Source of the DNA: Myxococcales bacterium
GTDB taxonomy: Bacteria; Myxococcota_A; Polyangia; Polyangiales; Ga0077539
Length of the DNA stretch: 64,000 bases
Direction of reading: 5' to 3'
NCBI GenBank assembly: GCA_013298625.1
Contig: JAAFIF010000008.1
Location: 62,001 to 126,000, forward strand
Under the pieces are notes generated by a model. The model had not been told where the DNA came from. It worked only from the letters and a program-made list of their open reading frames with translations, and searched no databases. Numbering within the stretch: the stretch's first letter is position 1; each line of letters opens with the position of its first letter. A program made the position numbers and the translations under genes. Below, piece by piece: positions 8,769-18,891 of this stretch.

Positions 8769-9038
8769 ATGAACAAGCCCACGAAATCGAGCCTCGCGCT
8801 CTTCTCTCTCGGCCTCGCCCTCGCGCTCTCTGCCACCGTCGCGCAGGCCGACGAACGCTGCGGCGAAGGCATGCGCTGGGACGGTCAGCGCTGCGAGATC
8901 ATCGTCATCGGCGTCGTGCAGCGACCGCAGGCCTTCAACGTCACGGGCCGCGGCGCGCTCGGCTACACGGCGCTCGAGCGCGCGCCGAGCAACCACCGGC
9001 AGGCCGTCGTGGACGCCACGCGACGCGCGCCGTTCTGA
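8769..9038 (+). CDS. Small exported protein, unknown
   Basis: An 89-residue protein with a clear signal peptide (positively charged start, hydrophobic core, cleavage after VAQA near residue 27). The mature part is about 60 residues. It has two Cys close together (RCGEGMRWDGQRC) that may form a disulfide, followed by a basic, Ala-rich end. An AAGGAG-like site lies about 13 bases before the ATG. It follows the methyltransferase on the same strand and ends 16 bases from the convergent mutS. The family is not recognised. Confidence 0.7.
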   Translation: MNKPTKSSLALFSLGLALALSATVAQADERCGEGMRWDGQRCEIIVIGVVQRPQAFNVTGRGALGYTALERAPSNHRQAVVDATRRAPF

Positions 9039-9054
9039 ACGTCGCTTCGAGCGC

Positions 9055-11676
9055 TCACTTCTCGCTCTTGGCGAGCATCGACTTGAGCTGCGCGAGGAAG
9101 TTCATCGCTTCGATCGGGGTCATCCGCTCGACCTCGGCGCTCTCGAGCGTCGCGAGCACTGGGTTCTTCGGGGCCTCGGGCTTCGGCTCGAAGAGCCCCA
9201 TCTGTCGAACGGCCGCGCCCGGTCCGTTGCCGCGCTCGAGCTCTTTGAGCAGCGCGCGCGCGCGGGCGACGACGGGCTCGGGCATCCCTGCGAGTTTGGC
9301 CACGGCGATGCCGTAGCTGCGAGACGCGCCGCCGCGCTGCAATTTGTGAAGAAACACGATCTCGTCGCCGCTCTCGCGAGCGCTGACGTTGACGTTGGCC
9401 GCGTGCTTCTTGGTCTCAACCAGCGAGCAGAGCTCGTGGTAGTGCGTCGCGAACAGCGCTCGGCACCGCACGGCGTCGTGCAGGTATTCGCTGACGGCCC
9501 AGGCGATCGCGAGGCCGTCGTAGGTGCTGGTTCCGCGGCCGATCTCGTCGAACACGACCAGCGATCGCGTCGTGGCGCCGCGCAAGATGCTCGACGTCTC
9601 GGTCATCTCGACCATGAACGTGCTCTGGCCTCGCGAGAGGTCGTCGCTCGCGCCCACGCGCGTGAAGACGCGATCGCACACGCCGACGCGCGCGCGCCGC
9701 GCAGGGACGAACGAGCCCATCTGCGCGAGGATCACCTGGAGGGCGACCATGCGCATGAGCGTGGATTTTCCGGCCATGTTGGGGCCCGTGACGAGCAAGA
9801 GGCGCTCGCCCTTCGCGTCGAGCGTGACGTCGTTGGGGACGAACGCGCCGGGCTCGAGGGCGGTCTCGACCACCGGGTGCCGCGCCTCTTCGAGCTCGAT
9901 CATGGGCGAGTCGTCGACCTCGGGTCGCACGTAGTCGAGACGGTGCGCGACCTCGGCGAGCGAGCAGAGCGCGTCGAGGTCGGCCAGCACCCTGGCCAGC
10001 TGCGTGAGCGGGCCTGCGCGCTGCGCGACCTCTTGCGCGAGCGCGTCGAACAGCGCTCGCTCGCGGGCCTGCGACTCTTCTTCGGCCGAGAGGATGGTCT
10101 TCTCGAGCTCGACGAGCTCTTCAGTGATGAAGCGCTCTCCGCCGGCGATGGTCTGCTTGCGCTTGTACTCGTCGGGGACGTTCTTGAGGTTGGCCTTGGT
10201 CACCTCGATGTACCAGCCAAACACCCGGTTGAACGCGATCTTGAGCGAGTTGATCTTCGTGCGCTCGCGCTCGCGGGTCTCCATCGCGATGATCTGCTCG
10301 CGACCGCCGCCGGCGAGCTTCGTGAGCGCGTCGAGCTTCTCGTCGTAGCCCGCGCGAAAAATCGCTCCTTCGCCGAGCGCCGTCGCGGGTTCGTCAGCGA
10401 GCGCCTTGCGCAACAGGTCTCGCAGCGGCGCGCACTCGTCCGGGGCGCGCAGGGACTTGAGCGCGGCTCCCACGCGTTCGAGCTGCTGGTGCAGCGCAGG
10501 GACGCGCTCGAGCGAGTCGCGCAAGGCAGCGAGGTCCTTCGGCGTGATCGCGCCGAGCGAAGAGCGAACGGCGATGCGCTCGACGTCAGCGACTCCTCGC
10601 AGCTTCTCGCGCAGCTCCGTGCGCGCGTCGGCCGCGGTGAGCAGCGCGCCGACCGCGTCGTGCCTGCGCTTGATCCTGCGCACGTCCGTCAGCGGAAACG
10701 CCAGCCACGAGCGCAGACGCCGCGCCCCCATCGCCGTCACGCACTCGTCGAGGTGCGCGAGCAGCGAGCCCTTCTTCTCTCCGCGCGCCGAGGCGAAGAG
10801 CTCGAGGTGCTGCTGCGCGCGCTCGTCGAGCACGAGGTAGTCGCGCGAGTCGAGGCGCACGAGTCTGTGAACGGTGACGTCGTGGTTGGGCTGTGAGTTC
10901 TTCGCGTACGCCAGGGCGATCCCCGCGGCGTGCCGCCCGACCGCAGAGATGCCCTCGCCCTGCGCTTCGAGCTCGCTCGCGCCGACGGACGCGACGAGCG
11001 CGTCGGTGCTCGCGCGGCGGCCGATGTCCTTGTGCACCCGCAGAAACAGCCGCGGAAGCAGCTTGCACGCGTTGCGGCCCAGCGCCTCGCACTCGGGCGT
11101 GACGACCAGCTCGCGCGCGTCGAGCCGAGCGAGCTCGCCAGTGATCGCCGCAGAGTCGCTGGCTTCTCCTGCGAAGAGCTCTCCCGTGCTCAAGTCGTAC
11201 GCGGCGAAGCCCCACGCCCCGGGCGAGTCCGCGCCCGTGTCCGGCGGGACCACGGCCGCGAGAAACTGGTTCGACCGCGGCGCGAGCGCCTCGCCGTCGA
11301 GCACGAGCGCCGGGGTCAACACCCGCACGACCGCGCGCTTCACGATCCCCTTGGCCTTCGAGGGATCTTCGAGCTGCTCGCAGATCGCCACGTTGTAGCC
11401 CTGCTCGAGCAGCCGAGGCAGGTACACCTGCACGGCGTGGTGCGGAACGCCGCACATGGGGATCGGGTCGGGGTCGTTTTTGTCCCGCGAGGTGAGCTTC
11501 AGATCGAGCGCGCGCGCGGTGGTGATCGCGTCTTCGTAGAAGAGCTCGTAGAAGTCGCCGATGCGAAAGAACATCAGCGCGTCGGGGTATTGCTCCTTGG
11601 CGGCGAGGTACTGCCGCATCGAAGGAGTGGGGTCTTTGCTCTTTCCAGAAGAGCGCGTAGCGGGCTGCATGGACAT
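9055..11676 (-). CDS. mutS: DNA mismatch repair protein MutS
   Basis: Recognises mispairs and starts mismatch repair. The N-terminal domain has the mismatch-contacting FYELF motif (IGDFYELFYEDA), then connector, lever and clamp regions. The ATPase has Walker A GPNMAGKST near residue 630, then DDLSRGQSTFMVEM and the Walker B region VVFDEIGRGTSTYDG. At 873 residues it is a normal-length MutS1. The start is the ATG at 11676; a second ATG two codons later is also possible. No mutL is visible nearby. Confidence 0.98.
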   Translation of the reverse strand: MSMQPATRSSGKSKDPTPSMRQYLAAKEQYPDALMFFRIGDFYELFYEDAITTARALDLKLTSRDKNDPDPIPMCGVPHHAVQVYLPRLLEQGYNVAICEQLEDPSKAKGIVKRAVVRVLTPALVLDGEALAPRSNQFLAAVVPPDTGADSPGAWGFAAYDLSTGELFAGEASDSAAITGELARLDARELVVTPECEALGRNACKLLPRLFLRVHKDIGRRASTDALVASVGASELEAQGEGISAVGRHAAGIALAYAKNSQPNHDVTVHRLVRLDSRDYLVLDERAQQHLELFASARGEKKGSLLAHLDECVTAMGARRLRSWLAFPLTDVRRIKRRHDAVGALLTAADARTELREKLRGVADVERIAVRSSLGAITPKDLAALRDSLERVPALHQQLERVGAALKSLRAPDECAPLRDLLRKALADEPATALGEGAIFRAGYDEKLDALTKLAGGGREQIIAMETRERERTKINSLKIAFNRVFGWYIEVTKANLKNVPDEYKRKQTIAGGERFITEELVELEKTILSAEEESQARERALFDALAQEVAQRAGPLTQLARVLADLDALCSLAEVAHRLDYVRPEVDDSPMIELEEARHPVVETALEPGAFVPNDVTLDAKGERLLLVTGPNMAGKSTLMRMVALQVILAQMGSFVPARRARVGVCDRVFTRVGASDDLSRGQSTFMVEMTETSSILRGATTRSLVVFDEIGRGTSTYDGLAIAWAVSEYLHDAVRCRALFATHYHELCSLVETKKHAANVNVSARESGDEIVFLHKLQRGGASRSYGIAVAKLAGMPEPVVARARALLKELERGNGPGAAVRQMGLFEPKPEAPKNPVLATLESAEVERMTPIEAMNFLAQLKSMLAKSEK

Positions 11677-11755
11677 AGGGGCGACGACGCGTCCGCCGAG
11701 GTGTACCGCGGGCGCCCGTCGCCGTCCGCTTTCTAGCGGACAGGATATGTCCCCC

Positions 11756-14554
11756 TCAGTTGAACGTGCGCGTCTGGATAAACGGCGCGAGCGAGTACTC
11801 GCGCAGCGCAGCGGGGGTCTGATCGATGATGTACACGCGGTCCGAGTTGCACACGTGGCGGATCGCCGCCGCGCCCGCCGCGCCCGTGTTGGACACGAGC
11901 TGCGCGTAGCCGCCGCCCGTCACGAAGGTGATGGCCGTGTCGCGCAGCGTGGGCTGCGTTCCGCTCGCGATGCGAAGGCGCAGCCAGCGCGAGTCGTACA
12001 CTTCGTTCTCGCGCAAGCGGCCCGAGGGGCGCGCGACGTTGTCCTCGACGCACACGCCGTCGCGCTCGACCACGTTGTGCTCGAACTCGAGCGCTCGGCC
12101 CGCGGGCTGCGTCGAGAGCACCCAGCGGCGCGCGGCGCGCACTTCGACCCGCGTCGCCTGCGGATAGCAGCAGTTGAGCAGCCGCGTGAACTCTGCGGCC
12201 GACGCAGCGAAGCCGCTCGTCGAGTTGACCACTCCGCACGGCTCGCCAGCGAGCTCTTGTCCGCCCACGCTCGAGCGCGGAATCTCGAGCTCGAGCTCGT
12301 TGCTGGACGCGCGACGGACGGCGTACTCGCGGTTGCATCGCACGTTGGCGTCGCCGAACACGCGACGGCACTCGTCCGGCGCGCACATCGGGTCCATCGG
12401 CGGAATCGGAATCCCCGCGTCGGCGATGAGGTTGGTGTCCGTGTACGGGCTCGGCCCCGCGATCACCAGGCGATCACCGGCGAGCGCGCCGAGCTGGCAG
12501 AGCCGCGCGCTCGGGGCGAGCATGCGCATCGTGCCCTCGGCGCTCGAGGCCGCAAACGAGGCCGCGTTGATCGCGCGCAGCGGGAGCTGCCCTTCGTAGC
12601 GCAGCGTGTACGTAGCGTCGCGCACTGCGATCGGGTCGACGAGCGTGCTGTCTCGCGGCTGCGGCGGGAGCACCACGCAGTGATTGTTGCTCGAGCCGCA
12701 CTCGACGTTGCTGCCGTCGATCGATGAGAGCCGCGGGTTGGTTCCGCCGAGAGAAGCGGCGCCGCCGTTGATGGTGAGCTGCGGCGAGCCGATGATGCTG
12801 GGCTTGCTCGACGAGTCTCCTCCGCGCGGAATGTGCCTCAAAAACGCGCGCCGAACAGAGCTACCCACGCGCACGTCGCAGTTGCGATCGGGGTCCTCGA
12901 GGTCGACGAGCTGGATCTGTCCGTTGGCCAGCGCGACCACCGCGTGCACGCCACGAAACACGTCGATGCGCGGCTGCGGCGAGGCGACGCACGTCTCGAC
13001 CAGCGGCTGCGAGACGTCGCACGACGCGAGCCCGCCCTCGCTGCGGTTCGCGATCGCGACGAAGCTCACGGTCCGCGCCGGAGCGCGAATGGGGACGCGA
13101 TCGTGCGGGAGGTTCGGGTCGATCTTCGGACACGCGTTGGGGTCGAACGGGACCGCCGTGCACGCAGGGTGATCGGCGATCGCGTTGGCGCGCACGAGCG
13201 AGCCATAGTTCGCGGACGCAGCGCCGTTGACCAGCGTGGCGTCGAGCGCGATGAGCTGACGATCGTCGACCGTGACCGCGTACACCCAGTGCGTCTGGTC
13301 CGACGGGAGCCTCGGCGAGACCGCGAGCTGAATGGTCCCTGCGCCCGAGCGCAGCGGCGCGCCTTCGACCAACGTAAACGCGTCGCCCACAGGGCTCAGC
13401 ACGTGAACGATGGGCAATCCGCGGTCGCTCACGAACACGCGTCCGTCGTCGGCGACGACGAGGCGCGTGGGGAGGACTGTCCCCGCGAGCGGCGCGGCGC
13501 TGTCGGCGCCAGCGTCCGCTGCGGCGTCGGCGGTCGCGTCCATCGAGCTCGCCGCGTCCACCACGTCCGCGGCTGCGTCGGGCAGCGCGTCAGGAAGCGC
13601 GTCGGGCAGCGCATCGGCGACCGCGTCCGCAGCGGCATCGTCGCCGCCAGCGTCGGGCGCTGCATCGGGCGCAGCGTCGGGTTCTGCGTCGGGCGCAGCG
13701 TCGGGTTCTGCGTCGGGCGCAGCATCGGGAGCGGCGTCCGGTGTCGCATCGGGAGCAGCATCGGGCGTCGCGTCGGGAGCGGCGTCGGCGCCCGCGTCGG
13801 TGACGCCGCCGTCCATCGCGCTCGCCGTGGGATTTCGCAGGCGGACTTCCGATCGCAGCGCGGGCGCGACGGCGGGATCAGTGACGTCGTACACGCGAAG
13901 GGTGCCGTCGCGGAGCAAGACGTAGAGCGCGTGTTGCGCGGGCGTTCCGCTGGAGCGCAGGGCGACGTCGATGGGCTCGGAGGGAAGGTCGCTGATCGCG
14001 ACGGTGTTGCCGCCAGCGCTGAGTCGAAACGCGCGCCCGGCGAGCAGTCGACGGTTGTCGAGGATGGTCACCGTGCGCTCGCCTGCGTTGGCGACGTACG
14101 TCGTGCGTCCGCTCGGGTGCACGGTCAGCGCGCTCGCGAAGGCCCCCGACGGGATAAACGTGAAGCCCGGAACGCGCGGCTGCGTATCGACGTTTCCGGT
14201 GTTGAACCGCGGGTGCATGTTGACCACGGCGACCTCGCCGCGGTCCGCCTGCGTGACCAGCGCGAAGAGCCGCAGGCCCACGAAGCCGCCGCCCACCATC
14301 TGCACGTCGCTGTTGGACGCGGCGTTGACCGTGGGGCAATCCGCGAGCGGAAACGCTTCGACCTCGGCGCCCATCGTGAGCGTGTCGTTCGAGATACGTC
14401 CGTCGCTTCCGACGGGGACGCGCAAGCACACGAAATCAACGGAGGTCGGGCGGTTGAAGCTGAACGTCGCGGGGTTCGAGAGCGGAGCAGCGCAGCCAGC
14501 GACAGCCGCGGCGCCCATCGCGCACGCGGCAAAGAAAAATCTCGAACGAATCAC
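11756..14554 (-). CDS. Large beta-propeller-like lipoprotein with Asp/Ala/Pro linker
   Basis: A 932-residue surface lipoprotein: signal peptide with lipobox AVAGC, then a YncE/YVTN-like propeller region (FASALTVHPSGRTTYVANAG). A roughly 100-residue low-complexity linker of repeated PDA units follows, then a second propeller-like and Cys-containing region. The start is the GTG at 14554, overlapping the stop of the preceding lipoprotein gene by four bases (GTGA), so the two are coupled and probably act together. No enzymatic motif is visible. Such linkers are common in outer-surface proteins of Polyangia. Confidence 0.8.
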   Translation of the reverse strand: MIRSRFFFAACAMGAAAVAGCAAPLSNPATFSFNRPTSVDFVCLRVPVGSDGRISNDTLTMGAEVEAFPLADCPTVNAASNSDVQMVGGGFVGLRLFALVTQADRGEVAVVNMHPRFNTGNVDTQPRVPGFTFIPSGAFASALTVHPSGRTTYVANAGERTVTILDNRRLLAGRAFRLSAGGNTVAISDLPSEPIDVALRSSGTPAQHALYVLLRDGTLRVYDVTDPAVAPALRSEVRLRNPTASAMDGGVTDAGADAAPDATPDAAPDATPDAAPDAAPDAEPDAAPDAEPDAAPDAAPDAGGDDAAADAVADALPDALPDALPDAAADVVDAASSMDATADAAADAGADSAAPLAGTVLPTRLVVADDGRVFVSDRGLPIVHVLSPVGDAFTLVEGAPLRSGAGTIQLAVSPRLPSDQTHWVYAVTVDDRQLIALDATLVNGAASANYGSLVRANAIADHPACTAVPFDPNACPKIDPNLPHDRVPIRAPARTVSFVAIANRSEGGLASCDVSQPLVETCVASPQPRIDVFRGVHAVVALANGQIQLVDLEDPDRNCDVRVGSSVRRAFLRHIPRGGDSSSKPSIIGSPQLTINGGAASLGGTNPRLSSIDGSNVECGSSNNHCVVLPPQPRDSTLVDPIAVRDATYTLRYEGQLPLRAINAASFAASSAEGTMRMLAPSARLCQLGALAGDRLVIAGPSPYTDTNLIADAGIPIPPMDPMCAPDECRRVFGDANVRCNREYAVRRASSNELELEIPRSSVGGQELAGEPCGVVNSTSGFAASAAEFTRLLNCCYPQATRVEVRAARRWVLSTQPAGRALEFEHNVVERDGVCVEDNVARPSGRLRENEVYDSRWLRLRIASGTQPTLRDTAITFVTGGGYAQLVSNTGAAGAAAIRHVCNSDRVYIIDQTPAALREYSLAPFIQTRTFN
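13500..13820 (-). repeat. PDA-coding low-complexity repeat
   Basis: Tandem 12- and 24-base units, most regular at about 13660-13740, encode PDAA, PDAE and PDAT repeats and then DALP and DAAAD variants. The segment joins two folded parts of the lipoprotein and should be extended and acidic. Repeat number could vary between strains by slippage. Confidence 0.8.
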
Positions 14555-15900
14555 GACAGCTCCCTCGGTCGAATCGGATCGCCGATGGTGAAGACGACTC
14601 TTCTCGTCGTGGCGTCCACGACCTCGATGCACATCGAAGAGAAGTTGATGACGTAGAAGAAATTGTGCCCCGCCGAGCCTAGCTGCGGGTCGACGACGAA
14701 GTCCGTCGGGCCGACCTGCGTGCGGATCTGCGCGACCTCGCGCCAGCTCTGCGCGTCGACCACGTAGAGCTTTCGAGAGTCGTAGAGCACGGTGTACAGG
14801 TCCACGCCGTCCGCGCACGTCGCCCCGCGACGGACGGGGACGATGCGCGTCGGCCCGATGGGCATCGAGAGCGTCTCGACCACGCGAGGATCGTCGGGGT
14901 TGCTCACGTCGATCGCGAGCAGCGCGTCGCCGACGCCCGAGCCGCTGGTGCGCCGCGCGCGCGCAGCAGCGTACGCGCGGTTGGGATTGCACGGGTCGAG
15001 CGCGACGTGGATCACGCCCAGCGAGCCCGAGACCGTGCTCGGAAAGGTCGTGGGCGCGCGAAACACAAAGGACGACGCGCCGTCTTCGAACAAGCGCACG
15101 TGGCCCATCGTCGGGTCGTCGCGAGAGAAGACCAGCCAGTGCGGCTCGGTCGTGGGCAGGCGCAGCTGCGTCCACAAACGGGCTGAGAATTCATTGGCGT
15201 AGTGCGCGACGATGGGGGTGTCGTTGGCGCTCGCCTGCACCAAGAGGGACACGCGCGAGCGGGACTCTTCGTGGTGCGTGACCGTGATGTACCGCGCGCC
15301 GTTGCGGTCGAACACGTCGATGGACGTGGGGTTGGGCGGCAACAACAGGTCGCGGCGACCCGTGCGCGACGCGCCTACGCAGTGCTGAACGCCCGTGGCG
15401 TTTTCGTCGCACGCGCCGCCGGCGGAGGCCTGGCCGCACTCGAGCATTCCGTCTGCGCCGCGGTCCATCCAAGAGATGCAGCCGCTGGCGCGGGAGGCGA
15501 CGTACAAGCGATTGCCGTCGGGCGCGATCTGCATGGCAGTGACGTACGAGCCCACGCGCACCGCGGCGCCGCGCGGGGTCGTCCCGTTGCCGTCGGCGAC
15601 GACGTACTTGGACTCGTCGCGGTCGAACGCCGCGGACGGATCGTTGGGGTTGGCCTGCGCGTTGATGGCCGCCGCGCGGATCTTGTCGAGGTCGAACGCG
15701 TGGACGATCGCGCCGCTGAACTCCAGGTTGAAATTGGAGTTGGCGACGTAGAGAAATCGCCCGTCGCTCGACGCCACCGCCGCCGTGGGAAAATGCAGGA
15801 CCCCCACGGTCGGTCGACGCCCCGCCTCACTGTCGCAGCCGACCATCGCCGCGGCAGAGCACGCGAGCGCAGCGGCGAATCTCAAGCACGAAACCTTCAT
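14551..15900 (-). CDS. YncE-like beta-propeller lipoprotein
   Basis: A 449-residue lipoprotein with lipobox AMVGC (Cys22). Propeller-type blades recur: VASSDGRFLYVANSNFN, MQIAPDGNRLYVASRASG, GVDLYTVLYDSRKLYVVDAQ. Several Cys pairs suggest disulfides outside the cytoplasm. It is first of a coupled pair with the larger propeller lipoprotein, and lies about 50 bases after the Ser/Thr kinase gene on the same strand. The function is unknown; surface binding or scaffolding is a guess from the fold. Confidence 0.8.
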   Translation of the reverse strand: MKVSCLRFAAALACSAAAMVGCDSEAGRRPTVGVLHFPTAAVASSDGRFLYVANSNFNLEFSGAIVHAFDLDKIRAAAINAQANPNDPSAAFDRDESKYVVADGNGTTPRGAAVRVGSYVTAMQIAPDGNRLYVASRASGCISWMDRGADGMLECGQASAGGACDENATGVQHCVGASRTGRRDLLLPPNPTSIDVFDRNGARYITVTHHEESRSRVSLLVQASANDTPIVAHYANEFSARLWTQLRLPTTEPHWLVFSRDDPTMGHVRLFEDGASSFVFRAPTTFPSTVSGSLGVIHVALDPCNPNRAYAAARARRTSGSGVGDALLAIDVSNPDDPRVVETLSMPIGPTRIVPVRRGATCADGVDLYTVLYDSRKLYVVDAQSWREVAQIRTQVGPTDFVVDPQLGSAGHNFFYVINFSSMCIEVVDATTRRVVFTIGDPIRPRELS

Positions 15901-15950
15901 TCGGACGCGGGAACCTACAGCGAGCCCGGACCGAAGTCATCCCGCACGCG

Positions 15951-17639
15951 TCACTGCTGCCAGGGATGCAACAGCGGGCTGCCGCTGGTGTGCGAGTTCA
16001 CCGTCGGCGCGGCGGGATTATTCCCGGTGTTGGCCGGAGGGTTGGCGCGTGGCTGCGGGCGGTTGTTGTTGCTCGGACGAGCGCCGGTGCGCGGAGGCAG
16101 CACGAGCTGGATGTGCGGCGCAGAGTCGGGGCGCAGCTCGAACGCGGATCGCTCGAAGCCCGTGGCGCTCACGACGTAGCGAACCGCAGTGGACGCGGGC
16201 CGCGAGACGGCGCAGGGAGTCGTGCACACCACCGTGCGTCCGTCCGTCGAGAGCTCAGCGCCGGGGGGCTGCGTGGCGATGAGCACGGTCGGGCTGGTCG
16301 CGGTGTTGGCTGTGTTTTGCGTGGGCACAGCGAGCTGCGGGACGTTTGCGGGCTGGCCGTTCGTCGGAGGCACGTCGACCACTTGCGCGCCCGTGCGAGG
16401 CTGCGCGCGACGGACGATCATCGCGCCGGCGCCAACGAACGACAGCACGCCCACGGCGCCGAGAACGATCACGGCAGGGTTGATCGACGAGGGCTTCGAG
16501 CCGCGACGTGGTGACGTGGTGACGGGCGAAATGGTGGCCTGCGGAACAGCGCCCGCCGAAGCCACGCCCGCTGGGGCGATCGCCGGCGGCATGAGCGAGC
16601 CGCGACGGCCGTCTTGCACAACCGTAGGCTCTGCGTCGTCGAGGGCCAGCGGCTCGAGCCCGTTCTCGATGCGCTCGAGCTCGGCCGACAGCTCAGCCAT
16701 GGACTGATAGCGAAGCGAGCGGTCCTTCGCGAGCGCTTTCATGAGCACGGACTCGAGCGCGGCGTCGACGGACTTGCTCGCCGCGGGGATCATTCGCGGG
16801 CGAATGGGCGGCTGGTACATGTGCGCCGCGAGGATGGCCATGAGGTTGTCAGCTTCGAAGGGGAGCTGCCCGGTGACCATTTCGTAGAGCAAGATGCCCG
16901 TGGCGTAGACGTCGGTGCGGGCGTCGATGTCGCGCTCGCCCGCGGCTTGCTCGGGGGACATGTACTGGGGCGTTCCGAAGACGGAGCCCGTGCGGGTCTT
17001 GGCTGCTTGTGAGCCGGCGACCTTGGCGATCCCGAAGTCGAGCACTTTGACGAACGTCGGGTCGTCGCCTTCGCGGACGATGTGGACGTTGTCGGGCTTC
17101 ATGTCGCGGTGCACGATCCCCACGGCGTGAGCGGCGGAGAGGCCAGCGCAGATTTGTCGGGTGATTTTCAGGGCGAGACGAGTGTCGAGCGGTCGGCGAT
17201 GGCCGTCCGCGAGCTTGCCCGCGTTGTGCATCACCAAGGCGAGGGACTTTCCGTCGAGGTGCTCCATCACGAAGAAGCGCGAGCCGTCTTCGAGCGCGCC
17301 GAACTCGAACACTTGAACGATGTTCGGGTGGTGGATGGCGGCGACGGCGCGAGCTTCGACTTCGAAGCGCGCGACGAGCTCTTCTTCGTGGGTGTACTCC
17401 CCGCGGAGGACTTTCACTGCGTAGGAGCGTTGGTCCTGCACGCCGCGGCCGCGGTAGACGACGCCCATGCCGCCGTCACCCAGGACGCCTTCGATGATGT
17501 ACCGGCCGTGGATGATCGAGCCGAGCAGGCGCGTGCGGTCGCTGGTGACGACGACGTCTTGCAGCGTCGCCCCGTCGTTGGGGCACTGCCGCTCAGAATC
17601 ACCCCAGAATTTTGTTCCGCACTTCGGACACTGGCGCAT
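15951..17639 (-). CDS. Ser/Thr protein kinase with zinc ribbon, TM and PEGA-like domain
   Basis: Hanks-type kinase of 562 residues. The N-terminal ribbon has CPKC at 4-7 and one further Cys at 19. The kinase domain (about 46-320) has a G-loop GDGGMGVVY, the Lys in YAVKVL, HRDMKPDN and DFG, so it should be active. A Pro-rich linker leads to one membrane segment near 388-410. An exported C-terminal domain with PEGA-like features (LIATQPPGAELSTDG) and an Asn/Pro-rich tail follow. The outer domain probably senses the envelope. It lies between a TPR protein gene and the propeller lipoproteins. Confidence 0.93.
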   Translation of the reverse strand: MRQCPKCGTKFWGDSERQCPNDGATLQDVVVTSDRTRLLGSIIHGRYIIEGVLGDGGMGVVYRGRGVQDQRSYAVKVLRGEYTHEEELVARFEVEARAVAAIHHPNIVQVFEFGALEDGSRFFVMEHLDGKSLALVMHNAGKLADGHRRPLDTRLALKITRQICAGLSAAHAVGIVHRDMKPDNVHIVREGDDPTFVKVLDFGIAKVAGSQAAKTRTGSVFGTPQYMSPEQAAGERDIDARTDVYATGILLYEMVTGQLPFEADNLMAILAAHMYQPPIRPRMIPAASKSVDAALESVLMKALAKDRSLRYQSMAELSAELERIENGLEPLALDDAEPTVVQDGRRGSLMPPAIAPAGVASAGAVPQATISPVTTSPRRGSKPSSINPAVIVLGAVGVLSFVGAGAMIVRRAQPRTGAQVVDVPPTNGQPANVPQLAVPTQNTANTATSPTVLIATQPPGAELSTDGRTVVCTTPCAVSRPASTAVRYVVSATGFERSAFELRPDSAPHIQLVLPPRTGARPSNNNRPQPRANPPANTGNNPAAPTVNSHTSGSPLLHPWQQ

Positions 17640-17762
17640 GGTGTTGGGTTCGATCGAACAAAGTCAGTCCTGTGGCAGATGCACGTTGTCGGTGCACCTC
17701 TCCCCCGCCGCCTCTACGCCTTGTTACCGCGGTGTGCCACCTTCGACAACTTCACGAAACGG

Positions 17763-18773
17763 TCACCGACCGCCCAGCGCCGCCAACCGCTGCCGCGCGC
17801 GCGCTGCCAACGGACTGTTCGCGCCGTGCTGGATCACCAACCGCAGCGACGCCTGCGCCCCAGCGCGGTCTCCGCTCTCCGCCTGCATCAGCGCCCGCAC
17901 GTAGTGCAGCTCCGCCGTCGTCGGCGCGCGCTGCACGGCCTCTGCGATCCGCGTGAGCGCCATCGGTCGCTGACCGGATGCCCACAGCGCCTGAGCGAGC
18001 TCTGCCAACAACGACGCGCTCGCGTTGGTAGACCGAGCCCGCGCGCGTTCGAGGGCGTCGGCCGCGCTCGCGTGTTCGCCGAGCAGCCTGAGCGCAGGGC
18101 CCGCTGAGGTCAGCACCGCGACGTTGTCCTGGCCGCTGCGCATCGCGCTCTGCAGCATCGAGAGCGCCTCTGCGCGCGGCTGCGTCCCGCGCGCCGGACG
18201 CTCGGACGCGAGGAGAATCCCCAGGTTGAGCGCTGGCATCGGGTCGCGCGGCGAGAGCCGAACGGCCGAGCGATACTCGGTCACCGCGCGATCGCGCTGC
18301 CCCGCGTCCTCGAGGCAGAGCGCGAGGCCGTAGTGCGCCTCGCCGAGCTGCGGGTCGATCCGCAACGCTGCTTCGAACGATCGCAGCGCGTCCGCCGCTT
18401 GATCGAGCTCGCGCAGCACCGCGCCGAGCGACGCGTGCGCCTCGGCCATGCGCGCGTTGCGCTGGATGGCCGCGCGAAAGTGCGTCGCTGCCGCCGGCCA
18501 CTGTTCGCGTCTTCGCGCGATTTCTCCCAGATAAAACGACGGTCGCGCGTCCTGCGCGTTGAGCCGCGACGCTTGCTCGAACTGGGTCTGCGCCTGATCG
18601 AGCTGCCCTTGCTGCAGCGCGCGATCGCCCCGCGCGATGGCCAGGTCGAACGGCGTCGCGTTGGCCGGCTGCTGTCCGGGCAGTCGAATGGGGATCCGAA
18701 GCTGAGCGCTCGCCGGCAGCGAGAGCGCGGACAGGACCACGAACGAGAGAGCGAAGAGCGATCGAGGCTTCAC
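17763..18773 (-). CDS. Exported TPR protein
   Basis: 336 residues with a signal peptide (cleavage after LPASA near residue 23) and about eight TPR-type helical repeats, for example LDQAQTQFEQASRLNAQDARP and AEAHASLGAVLRELDQAADAL. No catalytic motif is present. TPR domains bind other proteins, so a periplasmic scaffold role is likely. It lies about 120 bases upstream of the Ser/Thr kinase gene and the same distance downstream of glnD, all on the minus strand. Confidence 0.85.
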   Translation of the reverse strand: MKPRSLFALSFVVLSALSLPASAQLRIPIRLPGQQPANATPFDLAIARGDRALQQGQLDQAQTQFEQASRLNAQDARPSFYLGEIARRREQWPAAATHFRAAIQRNARMAEAHASLGAVLRELDQAADALRSFEAALRIDPQLGEAHYGLALCLEDAGQRDRAVTEYRSAVRLSPRDPMPALNLGILLASERPARGTQPRAEALSMLQSAMRSGQDNVAVLTSAGPALRLLGEHASAADALERARARSTNASASLLAELAQALWASGQRPMALTRIAEAVQRAPTTAELHYVRALMQAESGDRAGAQASLRLVIQHGANSPLAARARQRLAALGGR

Positions 18774-18891
18774 GAGTGGGCTGCGATGGTAGACGGCCCG
18801 GCGCGAGATTTCTTCTCTCGTCGCGCGCAGCCGGAGAGGGCGTCGCGCGGCGCGGCTCCCGTGGCGACGCGTGCTGCGGTGACGCTCGCAG

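Noticed and set aside
13500-13820. Regular spaced repeats considered as a CRISPR-like array
   Set aside because: The units are in frame, code for PDA repeats within a lipoprotein and have no unique spacers.
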